A stretch of 64,000 nucleotides of DNA from contig JABTUZ010000001.1 of NCBI GenBank assembly GCA_015075105.1, positions 1,189,001 to 1,253,000 on the forward strand, written 5' to 3'. Of this stretch, positions 55,367 to 64,000 are shown piece after piece (the first letter of the stretch is position 1; each line of letters opens with the position of its first letter). Source of the DNA: Leptospiraceae bacterium (GTDB lineage Bacteria; Spirochaetota; Leptospiria; Leptospirales; Leptospiraceae). Made by a program: the position numbers and the translations under genes. Under the pieces are notes generated by a model, which made no database searches, was not told the origin of the DNA, and saw only the letters and a list, made by a program, of their open reading frames with translations.

Positions 55367-56776
55367 TTGAAAACAGAATTTCACTACTCTTTAAACTCTG
55401 TACGGAAAATCTTAACTCCAAATTCATTCCCAGATTGGAGTGAAGATTTTACCTTTGAAAATATAGTTACATCTTCTATGGAAGCTGATGAAAAATCTCT
55501 ATTTGTTCCACTTCAAGGAGTTAGAGACGGTCACGATTTCATTCAAGATGCATTGAATAAAGGCACCAAGTTTTTTTTATGCAAAAAAAATCACCCTGTT
55601 TTAAAAAAATTCAAATCCTCTGATAAGTCTAAAGCAATCTTAGTTGACGACACACTCAATAGCCTTGGTAAGTTGGCAAATTTTCATAGAAAAAGATTTA
55701 CACCACTGTTGATTGCAATCACAGGCTCAAGCGGAAAGACCACAACGAAGGAGTTACTTGGGCACTTCTTGTCAAAAATCGGAAGTGAAAATCTTGTAAT
55801 TACAGAAAAAAATTATAATAACGAAATTGGACTACCCTTCACATTGTTTAGAATAAATGAAAAAACAAAAATTGCAGTTTGTGAATTAGGAATGAATCAT
55901 CTAAAAGAAATAGAAAGACTTTCTGATATTGCAGAGCCTGATATTTCTGTTATCACAAGCATAGGCTCTGCCCATATCGAGCACCTTGGCTCCTTAAAAA
56001 ATATTGCAGAAGCAAAATCAGAAATACTGAACGGGATGAAAAAGGACGGGATTGTATTTGTCCATTCTAATCTACCTTTTCAAAAAACCATTCAACAAAA
56101 AGCAAAATTAAAAAATGTATTTATAAAAACAATTCAACCTAAAAATAAAAAAATCTTAACCATAGTTCAAAAAAAAGAAACAGGATTTTTATTAAAAGTT
56201 TTTTCAAAAAAGGTTGAGTGGAATATCTTAGGTGAGAAAAGTATAGAAAACTTAAATCTTGTTTTAAACGTATTAAACGAAATCCATTTTCCGAAAAAAG
56301 AAATACTTTCACAAATCCAAAGTTTTAAAAATCCAGAAAAAAGATTTATAATCGAAAAAAATATATATACCGTGATCAACGACACATACAACGCAAACCC
56401 TGAATCCATGATTAGCTCATTAGATTCGAGCATTCAATTGTCTGGAAAAAAAAACCTGTACGCAGTGCTTGGAGATATGAAAGAGCTTGGAAAATTTTCT
56501 AAAATTTATCACACAAAAATAGGGAGAGTATTCAAAGATAATAAAATCAAAGGTTTAATTACTTTTGGGAAAGACTCAAAATATATTTCTCAAGAATTTA
56601 TCAAATACAATAAGAATCAACTTTGCAAACACTTCGATGATAGCACAGATTCTATCAATGCAATTTTATCTTATATCCAAGACCACATTCCCAAAAAATC
56701 TATCCTGTTAGTAAAAGGCTCAAGATCTATGAAAATGGAGAGAATTACAGAAGCACTTTCCAACCTAAATTTTTAA
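55367..56776 (+). CDS. murF: UDP-N-acetylmuramoyl-tripeptide:D-Ala-D-Ala ligase
   Basis: The 469-residue Mur ligase has the ATP-binding motif ITGSSGKTTTKELL near residue 122, YNNEIGLPFTLF near residue 150 and NDTYNANPESM near residue 345, which is specific to MurF. It adds D-Ala-D-Ala to complete the peptidoglycan pentapeptide precursor in the cytoplasm. The start is TTG at 55367, 13 bp after the pump gene. Confidence 0.93.
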   Translation: MKTEFHYSLNSVRKILTPNSFPDWSEDFTFENIVTSSMEADEKSLFVPLQGVRDGHDFIQDALNKGTKFFLCKKNHPVLKKFKSSDKSKAILVDDTLNSLGKLANFHRKRFTPLLIAITGSSGKTTTKELLGHFLSKIGSENLVITEKNYNNEIGLPFTLFRINEKTKIAVCELGMNHLKEIERLSDIAEPDISVITSIGSAHIEHLGSLKNIAEAKSEILNGMKKDGIVFVHSNLPFQKTIQQKAKLKNVFIKTIQPKNKKILTIVQKKETGFLLKVFSKKVEWNILGEKSIENLNLVLNVLNEIHFPKKEILSQIQSFKNPEKRFIIEKNIYTVINDTYNANPESMISSLDSSIQLSGKKNLYAVLGDMKELGKFSKIYHTKIGRVFKDNKIKGLITFGKDSKYISQEFIKYNKNQLCKHFDDSTDSINAILSYIQDHIPKKSILLVKGSRSMKMERITEALSNLNF

Positions 56777-56813
56777 TTGCAATCCAAGTGGTTTTTTTTG
56801 AACTATCATTAGA

Positions 56814-57305
56814 ATGAATCTTTCTTCTCCAAAAGTTTCTGTGATCATGGGCTCAGTTTCCGATTGGGAAACAATGAAAGAAGCCTGTGGAATTTTAACC
56901 GAATTTGAAATCTCTTACGAAAAAAAAATTGTTTCTGCTCACAGATCCCCTGATCTTCTTTTCTCTTTCGCAAAAGAAGCAAAAAATAGAGGAATCAAAG
57001 TAATCATTGCAGGGGCTGGAGGCGCAGCTCATCTACCGGGAATGGTTGCATCACTCACTACCTTGCCTGTACTTGGAGTTCCAATTCAATCCAAAGCGCT
57101 GAACGGCTTAGACAGCCTATATTCTATTGTGCAAATGCCGAAAGGAATTCCTGTAGCCTCGCTTGCAGTCGGTGGAGCTGCCAATGCCGGAATTTTGGCA
57201 GTAAGGATTCTCGGGGTAAATGATGATAAAATTACAGAGAAACTCACTCAGTTTGCAATTCGTTTAAAAGAAGACGCACTCTCCAAAGAATCTGATTTAC
57301 AATGA
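56814..57305 (+). CDS. purE: N5-carboxyaminoimidazole ribonucleotide mutase
   Basis: The 163-residue protein begins with [12 protein letters not shown] and has SAHRSPD near residue 42 and [11 protein letters not shown] near residue 68, all class I PurE motifs. It moves the carboxyl group of N5-CAIR to give CAIR in purine synthesis, using the product of PurK. Stop and start of purK overlap by four bases. Confidence 0.95.
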   Translation: MNLSSPKVSVIMGSVSDWETMKEACGILTEFEISYEKKIVSAHRSPDLLFSFAKEAKNRGIKVIIAGAGGAAHLPGMVASLTTLPVLGVPIQSKALNGLDSLYSIVQMPKGIPVASLAVGGAANAGILAVRILGVNDDKITEKLTQFAIRLKEDALSKESDLQ

Positions 57306-58414
57306 AATCCATTTTGCCTCCTGCGACAATCGGGATCTTAGGAAGTGGACAACTAGGAAGGATGTTTACTTCCAAAGCAAAAGAATTAGGATACACGGTG
57401 TATTCCTATTCACCTGAAAAAAATTCTCCGGCACACAAAGCGGGTGCTATAGGATTTGTAGGAGAATACGAAGACGAGGTTTTACTGAATTCTTTTTTAC
57501 GAGAAGTAGATGCTTTGACATTTGAGTTTGAAAATATTCCAATCAAAGCCCTTCTCCAAATTGAGTTATTAGAAAATCGCAAAACTATCTCTCCCTCTCC
57601 TAAATCTATTGCAATCTCACAAAATAGACTAATCGAAAAAAATTTCTTTCAAAAAGTTGGTCTTCCCACCGTGAAGTTTTTAAAAATTACAGCGAAAAAC
57701 GATATTCAAAAAATCAAACACGAAGTAGGATTTCCTTGTATTTTAAAAACTATCCGATTTGGTTACGATGGGAAGGGTCAAAAAAAAGTAAAAAATGAAA
57801 AAGACGCGTTAGAATTTTTTCATAATAAAAAAGAAGATTTGATAGCCGAAGAATATTTTCCATTTGATAAAGAAATATCTGTTGTCGCTGCAAGATTTTC
57901 AAACGGAAAAATTTACACCTACGAGCCTTCAGAGAATATTCACAAGAATCATATTTTAGATTTAAGCATAAACCCTGCACTAATACAAAAAGATATTTCC
58001 ATGAAAGCAAAAATTTTGACTAAAACTCTTCTAAAAGAATTGAACTACGTTGGAGTACTTGCTTTGGAATTTTTTCTAAAAGGTAGAAATTTAGTTTGCA
58101 ACGAGTTTGCACCCAGACCTCACAATTCTGGTCATTTTTCAATGGATGCATCCAACCTTTCCCAATTTGATTTGCAACTGAGGTCTTTGTGTAACTTGTA
58201 TCTTGATGAGGACTTAAAAAGTAAACCCTGTGTAATGAAAAATATTATGGGTGAAAATTACACAAAAGAGTTAAAGAAAATTCCGAGACTATTAAAATCT
58301 ACCGACTTCCATTTGCATTTATACCAAAAGGAAGAGCCTCGCTTAGGCAGAAAAATGGGGCACTGGAATTATACCGGAAAATTTTCAAAAAATGTTACCC
58401 AAATTTTTAAATAG
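57302..58414 (+). CDS. purK: N5-carboxyaminoimidazole ribonucleotide synthase
   Basis: The 370-residue ATP-grasp enzyme begins [12 protein letters not shown] and has [17 protein letters not shown] near residue 140 and [12 protein letters not shown] near residue 265, as in PurK. It makes N5-CAIR from AIR, bicarbonate and ATP for PurE. Its 3' end overlaps the convergent gene 58407-58838 by eight bases. Confidence 0.95.
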   Translation: MKSILPPATIGILGSGQLGRMFTSKAKELGYTVYSYSPEKNSPAHKAGAIGFVGEYEDEVLLNSFLREVDALTFEFENIPIKALLQIELLENRKTISPSPKSIAISQNRLIEKNFFQKVGLPTVKFLKITAKNDIQKIKHEVGFPCILKTIRFGYDGKGQKKVKNEKDALEFFHNKKEDLIAEEYFPFDKEISVVAARFSNGKIYTYEPSENIHKNHILDLSINPALIQKDISMKAKILTKTLLKELNYVGVLALEFFLKGRNLVCNEFAPRPHNSGHFSMDASNLSQFDLQLRSLCNLYLDEDLKSKPCVMKNIMGENYTKELKKIPRLLKSTDFHLHLYQKEEPRLGRKMGHWNYTGKFSKNVTQIFK

Positions 58415-58838
58415 TTATCCATCGAACAAAAGTTCCATAAAAAAATAAATCTACTTCAGTTTCAAATTTTATATATAAAAAAAATCCGATCCAATAAAGT
58501 AAAGTCACACTAATCAAAATATGGATTAGAGTTCTACTCAAAGTTTCAGAGGCAGAATAAAATATTCTGACAAGACTCACTGGCCACAAAATTAGTAAAA
58601 AATAAAAAGTGACTTTTCCAAAACCATACAACCATGATACAATTTCTATAGTATAATTTTTTTCTAATCGGTCATAAGCCTTAACCAAGTCAGGATAAAA
58701 CTGAAATCCATAAAATACAAAAATAAACAAGAAAGTAATTTTGTAGTAGTAATCAATTTCTTTGCGAAAAGATAAAAGAAATATCCCGATTGCCCAAATT
58801 AGAAATAGAGGAAATACAATTTTTTCTATTAATTCCAT
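58407..58838 (-). CDS. Hypothetical membrane protein
   Basis: A 143-residue protein with four predicted membrane helices (residues about 8-25, 32-50, 70-95 and 105-130). No known family is apparent. It ends the - strand run 60237-58407 after bactofilin and pdxA, spaced by 1 bp from pdxA, so probably co-transcribed. Confidence 0.6.
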   Translation of the reverse strand: MELIEKIVFPLFLIWAIGIFLLSFRKEIDYYYKITFLFIFVFYGFQFYPDLVKAYDRLEKNYTIEIVSWLYGFGKVTFYFLLILWPVSLVRIFYSASETLSRTLIHILISVTLLYWIGFFLYIKFETEVDLFFYGTFVRWITI

Positions 58839-58839
58839 A

Positions 58840-59793
58840 TCAATTCTTTGCAGTAAAATTCAAACACTCCCAAAAACTTGTCGGGTCTGCATTTCCTTTT
58901 CCTGCAATATCGAAAGCAGTTCCGTGGTCTGGAGATACTCGTAAGAAATCCAGTCCTAAGGTCACATTGATTCCTTTTTTCCCTTCAATCGATTTAAAAG
59001 GAATAAGACCTTGGTCGTGGTAACAAGCCAAGATCAAATCATATTTACTTCGTATATCGCTCTGGAATAAAGAGTCAGCAGGCATAGGCTCAGAAATATT
59101 CATTCTATTTGTCCTGAATTTTTCAACAATTTTTAATAACACTTCTTTTTCTTCGGTACCGATTTTTCCATCCTCTCCTGCATGAGGGTTTAGCCCGCAA
59201 AGTGCAATTTTGGGATTTTGAAAAATTGTGGAATTTTTGATAGAATTGATCAACGACAGAACGTCTATTTTTTTTAATTCAAGACTTACTTTTCGTAATG
59301 GAATATGAGTAGTCAAAACAATTACCTTCATAGTGGGACCATACATCAACATAGTAGTTGGTTTTTTATAAAGCATGGAAAGCTCTTCAGTGTGACCCCT
59401 GAAATTTCTTACTCCACTTTTTATCACCCATTCTTTACTTAAAGGGAGAGTTATTAAATTTCCACCTATTTGTTTTTGAATTTGAACCGCCAAATGAAAC
59501 GAATAAAAGGATACCTTCCCCGATTCAATTGAAGGCTTTCCTAAGTGTATATTTTTTCCTTCCGTTTTGTTTAAACAATCTTTGGTAATCTGGTATAGCC
59601 CGCTTGGAATAGGTTTCGATAGATTTTCCAAATTGATTTCTTTGAAAAATGGAAGTTGAAGATTACACTCTGACCTCGTTAGGATAATTTTTTTTGTTTT
59701 AGCCAGATTCATCAATCTGGCTTTTGACTTTACTAAAATATCATACCCTATTCCAGCCGGATCGCCTTCGGAGATGATGATTATTGAAGACAA
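58840..59793 (-). CDS. pdxA: 4-hydroxythreonine-4-phosphate dehydrogenase
   Basis: The 317-residue protein begins with IIISEGDPAGIGYDIL, the GDPAGIG signature of PdxA. It continues with the metal-binding His (RGHTEELSMLY near residue 130), CGLNPHAGEDG near residue 200 and ACYHDQGLIPFK near residue 257. It oxidises 4-phosphohydroxy-L-threonine in pyridoxal phosphate synthesis. Full length. Confidence 0.93.
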   Translation of the reverse strand: MSSIIIISEGDPAGIGYDILVKSKARLMNLAKTKKIILTRSECNLQLPFFKEINLENLSKPIPSGLYQITKDCLNKTEGKNIHLGKPSIESGKVSFYSFHLAVQIQKQIGGNLITLPLSKEWVIKSGVRNFRGHTEELSMLYKKPTTMLMYGPTMKVIVLTTHIPLRKVSLELKKIDVLSLINSIKNSTIFQNPKIALCGLNPHAGEDGKIGTEEKEVLLKIVEKFRTNRMNISEPMPADSLFQSDIRSKYDLILACYHDQGLIPFKSIEGKKGINVTLGLDFLRVSPDHGTAFDIAGKGNADPTSFWECLNFTAKN

Positions 59794-59796
59794 ATT

Positions 59797-60237
59797 TTAT
59801 TCTTTTTGAGATGACTTCCCGAATAATTTTTCAACTGAAAGAGAATCTTTGGAATAATCTAATTCAATAAAATCTTTGGCAGAGTGCTTGAGATCGTTTG
59901 AAATCATACACCTACCTTCAAGGATCACACCATTCTGAATAATAAGTTCAGGAGTTTTAATATCACCTAGAATTTTTGAAGTAGGTAGCAACATCACTCT
60001 ATTTCTTGCAGTTACATTCCCGATGATAATTCCTTCCACAATAACGCTTGCTGCAGTAATATTTGTTTTTACTTTTCCGGAAACTCCAACATAGAGTTGC
60101 TCTGCTTGAAGAGATTTTCCTTCAAATTTTCCATCAATTTTTAAAGAGCCATTGATGAAGAATTTTCCACTGAAATAAGAATTTTCACCAATAGTTGAAT
60201 TGGTTATTTCTGATGATCCACTTTTTACTAATGCCAT
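59797..60237 (-). CDS. Bactofilin
   Basis: The 146-residue protein has the bactofilin beta-helix core from about residue 18 (NSYFSGKFFINGSLKIDGKF) to residue 115 (ISNDLKHSAKD), with flexible ends. Bactofilins polymerise without nucleotide and shape cells or scaffold cell-wall enzymes; in spirochaetes a role in helical shape is known for Leptospira. It precedes pdxA by 3 bp. Confidence 0.88.
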   Translation of the reverse strand: MALVKSGSSEITNSTIGENSYFSGKFFINGSLKIDGKFEGKSLQAEQLYVGVSGKVKTNITAASVIVEGIIIGNVTARNRVMLLPTSKILGDIKTPELIIQNGVILEGRCMISNDLKHSAKDFIELDYSKDSLSVEKLFGKSSQKE

Positions 60238-60306
60238 TTGAACGTCCGTTAATTTTTAGTCTATAATGCTTATATTTTTTTAGTCAAATCTAATGAAAAG
60301 AACTTT

Positions 60307-61104
60307 TCATTTCGTTTTGATATTTGGTACATTTATAGTCTCGGTTGCTTCCTTTGTAAATAATAAAAATTCTTTCATAGCCTCGGAAACTTCCTTTCCT
60401 TCTAAAAGTGTCGCCCTTTCAAATCTGGGGTTAAACCGAATCTTATCTCCAATATTCATAATTACCCCCCCACCTTCCTGCATGTCTTTATCCAATTTCT
60501 CTAAAAATTCCCTGAATTTCTTGAAAACTTCATACGCTTCTGCAATAAAAATTCTGGATTGTTTATTCTTCATTCTACCGAGCTGCTCTCTAAATTCCTG
60601 CTTTTCGGCTTGTGCGTATTCTTCGATAGTTTCAGTGAGAACTTTTAGATTCCTTCTTATATTCTCCATGTGCTTCACTACTGCGTCTCTTTCTGTTGCG
60701 TGAGAATAATCTAACTTAATATGGGTGTCATTCAAAATGGGAAGGTATTCAATGTCCATTGCATTGATTAGAGTACCGATAAAATTGATTTCAGTGTCAT
60801 TGGAGCTTGGAGAAATTTTCATCACCGGAAAACTATCAAGTATCCCCTTCCCTTTTGGAGTATTCGACTTAACAGAGTCTGTGATATTTTTAGCAGAAGT
60901 AGAAGATTGTGTAGCTCCGAGATGGACTTCATCCGGCATACCCTCAGGGGAGATTTGCTGCATTCTTTCACGGTATTTTTTTATATCGCTCGTGATCCTT
61001 CTTCTTTGCTCTTCATTCCCGGATACTTTTAAAATGCTTTCTAATTGAGTTACAGCTTTTTGTAACTTCTGAAGTTCTAATAATTGCTCTTGAGATAGTG
61101 GCAT
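60307..61104 (-). CDS. Hypothetical coiled-coil protein
   Basis: A 265-residue soluble protein with an N-terminal coiled coil (LLELQKLQKAVTQLESIL, residues 6-23, continuing to about 50) and a second helical region around residues 135-215. The C-terminal part has VIMNIGDKIRFNPRFERATL. I know no named family. The product looks cytoplasmic, and the gene is a single unit 70 bp from bactofilin. Confidence 0.6.
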   Translation of the reverse strand: MPLSQEQLLELQKLQKAVTQLESILKVSGNEEQRRRITSDIKKYRERMQQISPEGMPDEVHLGATQSSTSAKNITDSVKSNTPKGKGILDSFPVMKISPSSNDTEINFIGTLINAMDIEYLPILNDTHIKLDYSHATERDAVVKHMENIRRNLKVLTETIEEYAQAEKQEFREQLGRMKNKQSRIFIAEAYEVFKKFREFLEKLDKDMQEGGGVIMNIGDKIRFNPRFERATLLEGKEVSEAMKEFLLFTKEATETINVPNIKTK

Positions 61105-61322
61105 ATATTCAACTTAGCTCATTTTAACTTTGAATTATTATCTGTAAACTATAATTATGAATTATTGTTAAATTTTTACGACTCTCTCGCAAAAATCCTA
61201 TCCTAAAAGACCCTTCCTCTACGAAAGGGTCATCTATGAATCTTCAATACCCTGAATTTCCTTGAAATTTCACTACCAATTTATACAAACTCTACGAATG
61301 AAAAAATGGCAGAGTTTCAACA
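61105..61322. other. Intergenic region, nothing recognised
   Basis: The stretch has a short imperfect inverted repeat AAGACCCTTCC/CGAAAGGGTC (about 61207-61228), which may end transcription. I see no further gene. Confidence 0.4.
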
Positions 61323-61871
61323 TTATTTTTTAGGAGCAGGTGGAAGTAGAACTGAATCTATTACATGGATCCAACCGTTTGAAGCAGGAATACTCGCAAC
61401 GATATTTGCACCATTGATTGTAACTTTTCCATTTTTTACTTTCATCACAACGTGGTCTCCATTTGCCATTTCTATATCTTCCCCATCTGTGAAGGAATCA
61501 ATAGGACGGCCGGGCAGACATACATGGTATTCCAATACATGCACAAGATCGTGCTTTTTGGACGGCTTTAGCAAATCTTCAACCGTTCCCTTAGGTAATT
61601 TCTCGAATGCAGAATTGACTGGAGCAAATACTGTCAAAGGTCCCGGGTTTGCAACTGAGTCCACAAGATCAGCTGCCTTTACCGCTGCAACAAGAGTGCT
61701 ATGGTCTTTTGACCCTACTGCAATTTGAAGCGCATTTTTCTGGGAGACTCCATCGTCAAGTCCAGACATTCCGGTTCCGGAATCCTGACCTGAATCCTTT
61801 TTACAATTGACTACACCCGAAAAAGAAATTAGCCCCACTACGACCATTAAAACTATAAAAAACTTTCTCAT
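61323..61871 (-). CDS. Fasciclin-domain lipoprotein
   Basis: The 182-residue protein has a lipobox (GVVNCKK near residue 20) and one FAS1 domain. It begins with ALQIAVGSKDHSTLVAAVKAA and contains LTVFAPVNSAFEKLP near residue 80, HVLEYHVCLPG near residue 110 and a closing IHVIDSVLLPP. FAS1 domains mediate adhesion or matrix binding. Several are known as lipoproteins in leptospires. Single gene with its own promoter region. Confidence 0.85.
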   Translation of the reverse strand: MRKFFIVLMVVVGLISFSGVVNCKKDSGQDSGTGMSGLDDGVSQKNALQIAVGSKDHSTLVAAVKAADLVDSVANPGPLTVFAPVNSAFEKLPKGTVEDLLKPSKKHDLVHVLEYHVCLPGRPIDSFTDGEDIEMANGDHVVMKVKNGKVTINGANIVASIPASNGWIHVIDSVLLPPAPKK

Positions 61872-62060
61872 AAATCAACACCTTTATTTTTATTAGGATT
61901 TTTTAAGTCCTGTTGTTTATTTCCACTTTCTCAACTAAATATGGTCAATGTTTTTTTGACAATATTTGAAGCTATTTCTATTGATAAACATCATACTCTT
62001 CATTTGATTCAAATCAATTACAATGTTTGTATATTGTTTTATAATGCTCACTTTTGCTAT

Positions 62061-64000
62061 TCATTGTTTAGACCCTAAAATCTTTTTTAGATATTGTCCG
62101 GTAAAAGAACGATTCACTTTAGATATTTCTTTCGGAGTCCCTACCGCAATAACTTCTCCCCCTCCATCTCCTCCTTCAGGTCCCATATCAATAATATAGT
62201 CTGCGTTCTTTATTATATCTAAGTTGTGCTCTATTACTATCATTGAGTTTCCCTTATCAACTAAGGTTTGCAGAACTACCAATAGTTTTCTTACGTCTTC
62301 AAAATGAAGACCAGTTGTTGGCTCATCTAAAATATATAGAGTTTTACCAGTCGGCCTTTTCGACAACTCTGTAGATAGTTTGATCCTTTGAGCTTCCCCA
62401 CCCGAAAAAGTGGTAGCCGATTGACCGAGTTTTATATAATCCAACCCGACTTCTTTTAGTGTTTCTAACTTTCTTTTTACAGATGGAATATTTTGAAAAA
62501 ACTCCAATGCGTCTTCAACTGTCATCTCCAATACATCAAAAATATTTCTTCCTTTAAACTTTACTTCTAAGGTTTCTTTGCTGTATCTTTTTCCGTTGCA
62601 CACTTCGCAAGTAACATACACATCAGGTAAAAAGTGCATCTCGATTTTTATAATTCCGTCTCCTTCGCACGCCTCACATCTTCCGCCACTTACGTTAAAA
62701 CTAAATCTGCCGGGGCCATAGCCTCTAAGTTTTGCTTCTTCCAAATTTGCATACAGTTCTCTAATGGGTGTGAATAGTCCCGTGTAAGTCGCAGGGTTAG
62801 ACCTGGGAGTTCTGCCAATTGGAGACTGGTCAATATTTATTACTTTGTCTAAATTCTCGATACCCTTGATTGATTTGTGTTTTCCTGAAACTGTTTTAGA
62901 CTTCATTATCCTGTTAGCTAAATATTTATAAAGAATTTCATTTACTAAGGTTGACTTCCCTGATCCAGATACACCAGTCACTACTACAAGTAGCCCAAGT
63001 GGAATTTCTAAATCTATGTTTTTTAAATTATTTTCAGTAGCTCCTACAACTTGGATAGATTTTGAATTTCCTTTTCTTGGGCTTGAATTTATAGGAATAG
63101 TTTTTTCACCACTCAAATATTTTCCTGTAATGGACTTTTTATTTTTTTTAATTTCCTCAGGACTACCCTTAGCTACAATTTCTCCTCCATGAATCCCAGC
63201 CCCTGGGCCCATATCCAAAATGAAATCAGACTCCTCCATAGTTTCTTCGTCGTGCTCTACTACAATTACCGTATTCCCTAAGTCTCTAAGCTCTTTTAGT
63301 GTATTTAGTAGTTTTGTGTTATCTCTTTGATGAAGCCCGATAGAAGGCTCATCTAAAATGTATAAAACTCCCATTAACTTAGAACCGATTTGGGTAGCGA
63401 GTCGAATCCTCTGTGCCTCGCCTCCAGATAGCGTACCTGCACTTCTATCTAAGGTTAGATATCCAACACCTACATCTTTTAAAAAGGTAAGCCTTTGGTT
63501 TATTTCTTTTAAAATTGGTTTTGCTATAGTTTCATCCGAACCTTTAATTCCGAGTGACTTAGTAAAATCCAAAGCCTTTTCTACTGAAAAAGATACAAAT
63601 TTATCTATAGTCGTATTTTGTATTGAGACTGAAAGACTCATCGGATTCAGTCTTTTCCCGTTACAAGATGGGCATGGATGGTTAGTCATATAACTCTCCA
63701 TCCATTGACGCATAGAGTCTGACTTAGTTTCTTTATACCTCCTTTGTAAGTTAGGGATCACTCCTTCAAACTCACGAGAAAATTCAAAATGGGAATCTTC
63801 TTTTCTAAAATCATAATCAATTTTAACAGAAGAATCACCGTGTAGAATGGACTTCTGAATTTTTTTGGGTAATTTTTCCCAAGGAGTGTTGTAATCAAAT
63901 TTTAGAGTTTTTGCTAAAGCATGAATAGTTGCAACATACCAATAACCCCCGCTTTTTCCCCATACTTCAAAACAACCATCCATTAGAGAAAGAACTGGAT
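62061..64000 (-). CDS. uvrA: UvrA, excinuclease ABC subunit A, C-terminal part
   Basis: The frame stays open to the window edge; the first Met at 63983 is internal, since about 300 residues of the family are missing. Visible are [15 protein letters not shown] with [13 protein letters not shown] (ATPase 1), [15 protein letters not shown] (second Walker A), the zinc motif [11 protein letters not shown] and [11 protein letters not shown], and [15 protein letters not shown] with [12 protein letters not shown] (ATPase 2). UvrA finds bulky DNA lesions in nucleotide excision repair and loads UvrB. Confidence 0.95.
   Translation of the reverse strand, partial: PVLSLMDGCFEVWGKSGGYWYVATIHALAKTLKFDYNTPWEKLPKKIQKSILHGDSSVKIDYDFRKEDSHFEFSREFEGVIPNLQRRYKETKSDSMRQWMESYMTNHPCPSCNGKRLNPMSLSVSIQNTTIDKFVSFSVEKALDFTKSLGIKGSDETIAKPILKEINQRLTFLKDVGVGYLTLDRSAGTLSGGEAQRIRLATQIGSKLMGVLYILDEPSIGLHQRDNTKLLNTLKELRDLGNTVIVVEHDEETMEESDFILDMGPGAGIHGGEIVAKGSPEEIKKNKKSITGKYLSGEKTIPINSSPRKGNSKSIQVVGATENNLKNIDLEIPLGLLVVVTGVSGSGKSTLVNEILYKYLANRIMKSKTVSGKHKSIKGIENLDKVINIDQSPIGRTPRSNPATYTGLFTPIRELYANLEEAKLRGYGPGRFSFNVSGGRCEACEGDGIIKIEMHFLPDVYVTCEVCNGKRYSKETLEVKFKGRNIFDVLEMTVEDALEFFQNIPSVKRKLETLKEVGLDYIKLGQSATTFSGGEAQRIKLSTELSKRPTGKTLYILDEPTTGLHFEDVRKLLVVLQTLVDKGNSMIVIEHNLDIIKNADYIIDMGPEGGDGGGEVIAVGTPKEISKVNRSFTGQYLKKILGSKQ

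Overview
The window comes from an AT-rich spirochaete of the Leptospira type. The right third (about 38.4-64 kb) is ordinary low-GC chromosome: typA, rplU-prp-rpmA, hemW, a biotin-dependent carboxylase, rnpB, a cation antiporter, a three-gene heavy-metal efflux operon, murF, purE-purK, pdxA, a bactofilin, a fasciclin lipoprotein and uvrA. The taxonomic call is an inference from gene content, lipoprotein style and base composition.

The left 37 kb is the striking part. I read it as a large integron. A tyrosine recombinase gene (37273-38427, + strand) is divergent from the array. Next to it are a consensus leftward promoter (TTGACA-N16-TATAAT, Pc-like) and an attI-like core site (GTTATGTGC on the - strand, 37122-37114). 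Leftwards follow eleven attC-like sites, each bounded by RYYYAAC...GTTRRRY with inner complementary L arms. They define twelve cassettes, most with genes on the - strand, away from Pc. From the integrase leftward they hold: (C1) a SAM methyltransferase; (C2) an EcoRI-type methylase plus a DUF262-HNH protein; (C3) a C5 methylase plus a PLD-type restriction enzyme; (C4) an erm rRNA methylase split from its leader by an IS256-family element; (C5) no ORF; (C6) a type III restriction-modification pair plus an OLD-like ATPase/TOPRIM nuclease; (C7) a secreted SGNH-like operon; (C8) a VOC protein; (C9) a BcgI-like restriction-modification pair; (C10) a Bacteroidetes-like metal efflux set with an IS3-family insertion; (C11) a frameshifted membrane protein; (C12) a second SGNH operon running off the left edge.

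Three properties set this integron apart. The integrase lacks the internal insertion typical of IntI and has an N-terminal extension of about 100 residues. Cassettes are very large (up to 9.8 kb) and often multigenic, with four separate restriction-modification systems. Each cassette's two ends are complementary well beyond the 7-bp R box (about 14-23 bp, patchily to about 90 bp). A strand-asymmetric mismatch sits at position 10-12 from the R box in nearly every cassette: G at the left end against A at the right end, so G-T wobble on the + strand and A-C on the - strand.

The erm cassette carries a complete-looking translational attenuator: a leader peptide MASIRRR with an Arg-X-Arg stalling motif and a 16-bp stem that hides the erm ribosome binding site. 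The IS has inserted inside that stem. In the core region, rnpB contains two near-identical 42-nt palindromes.
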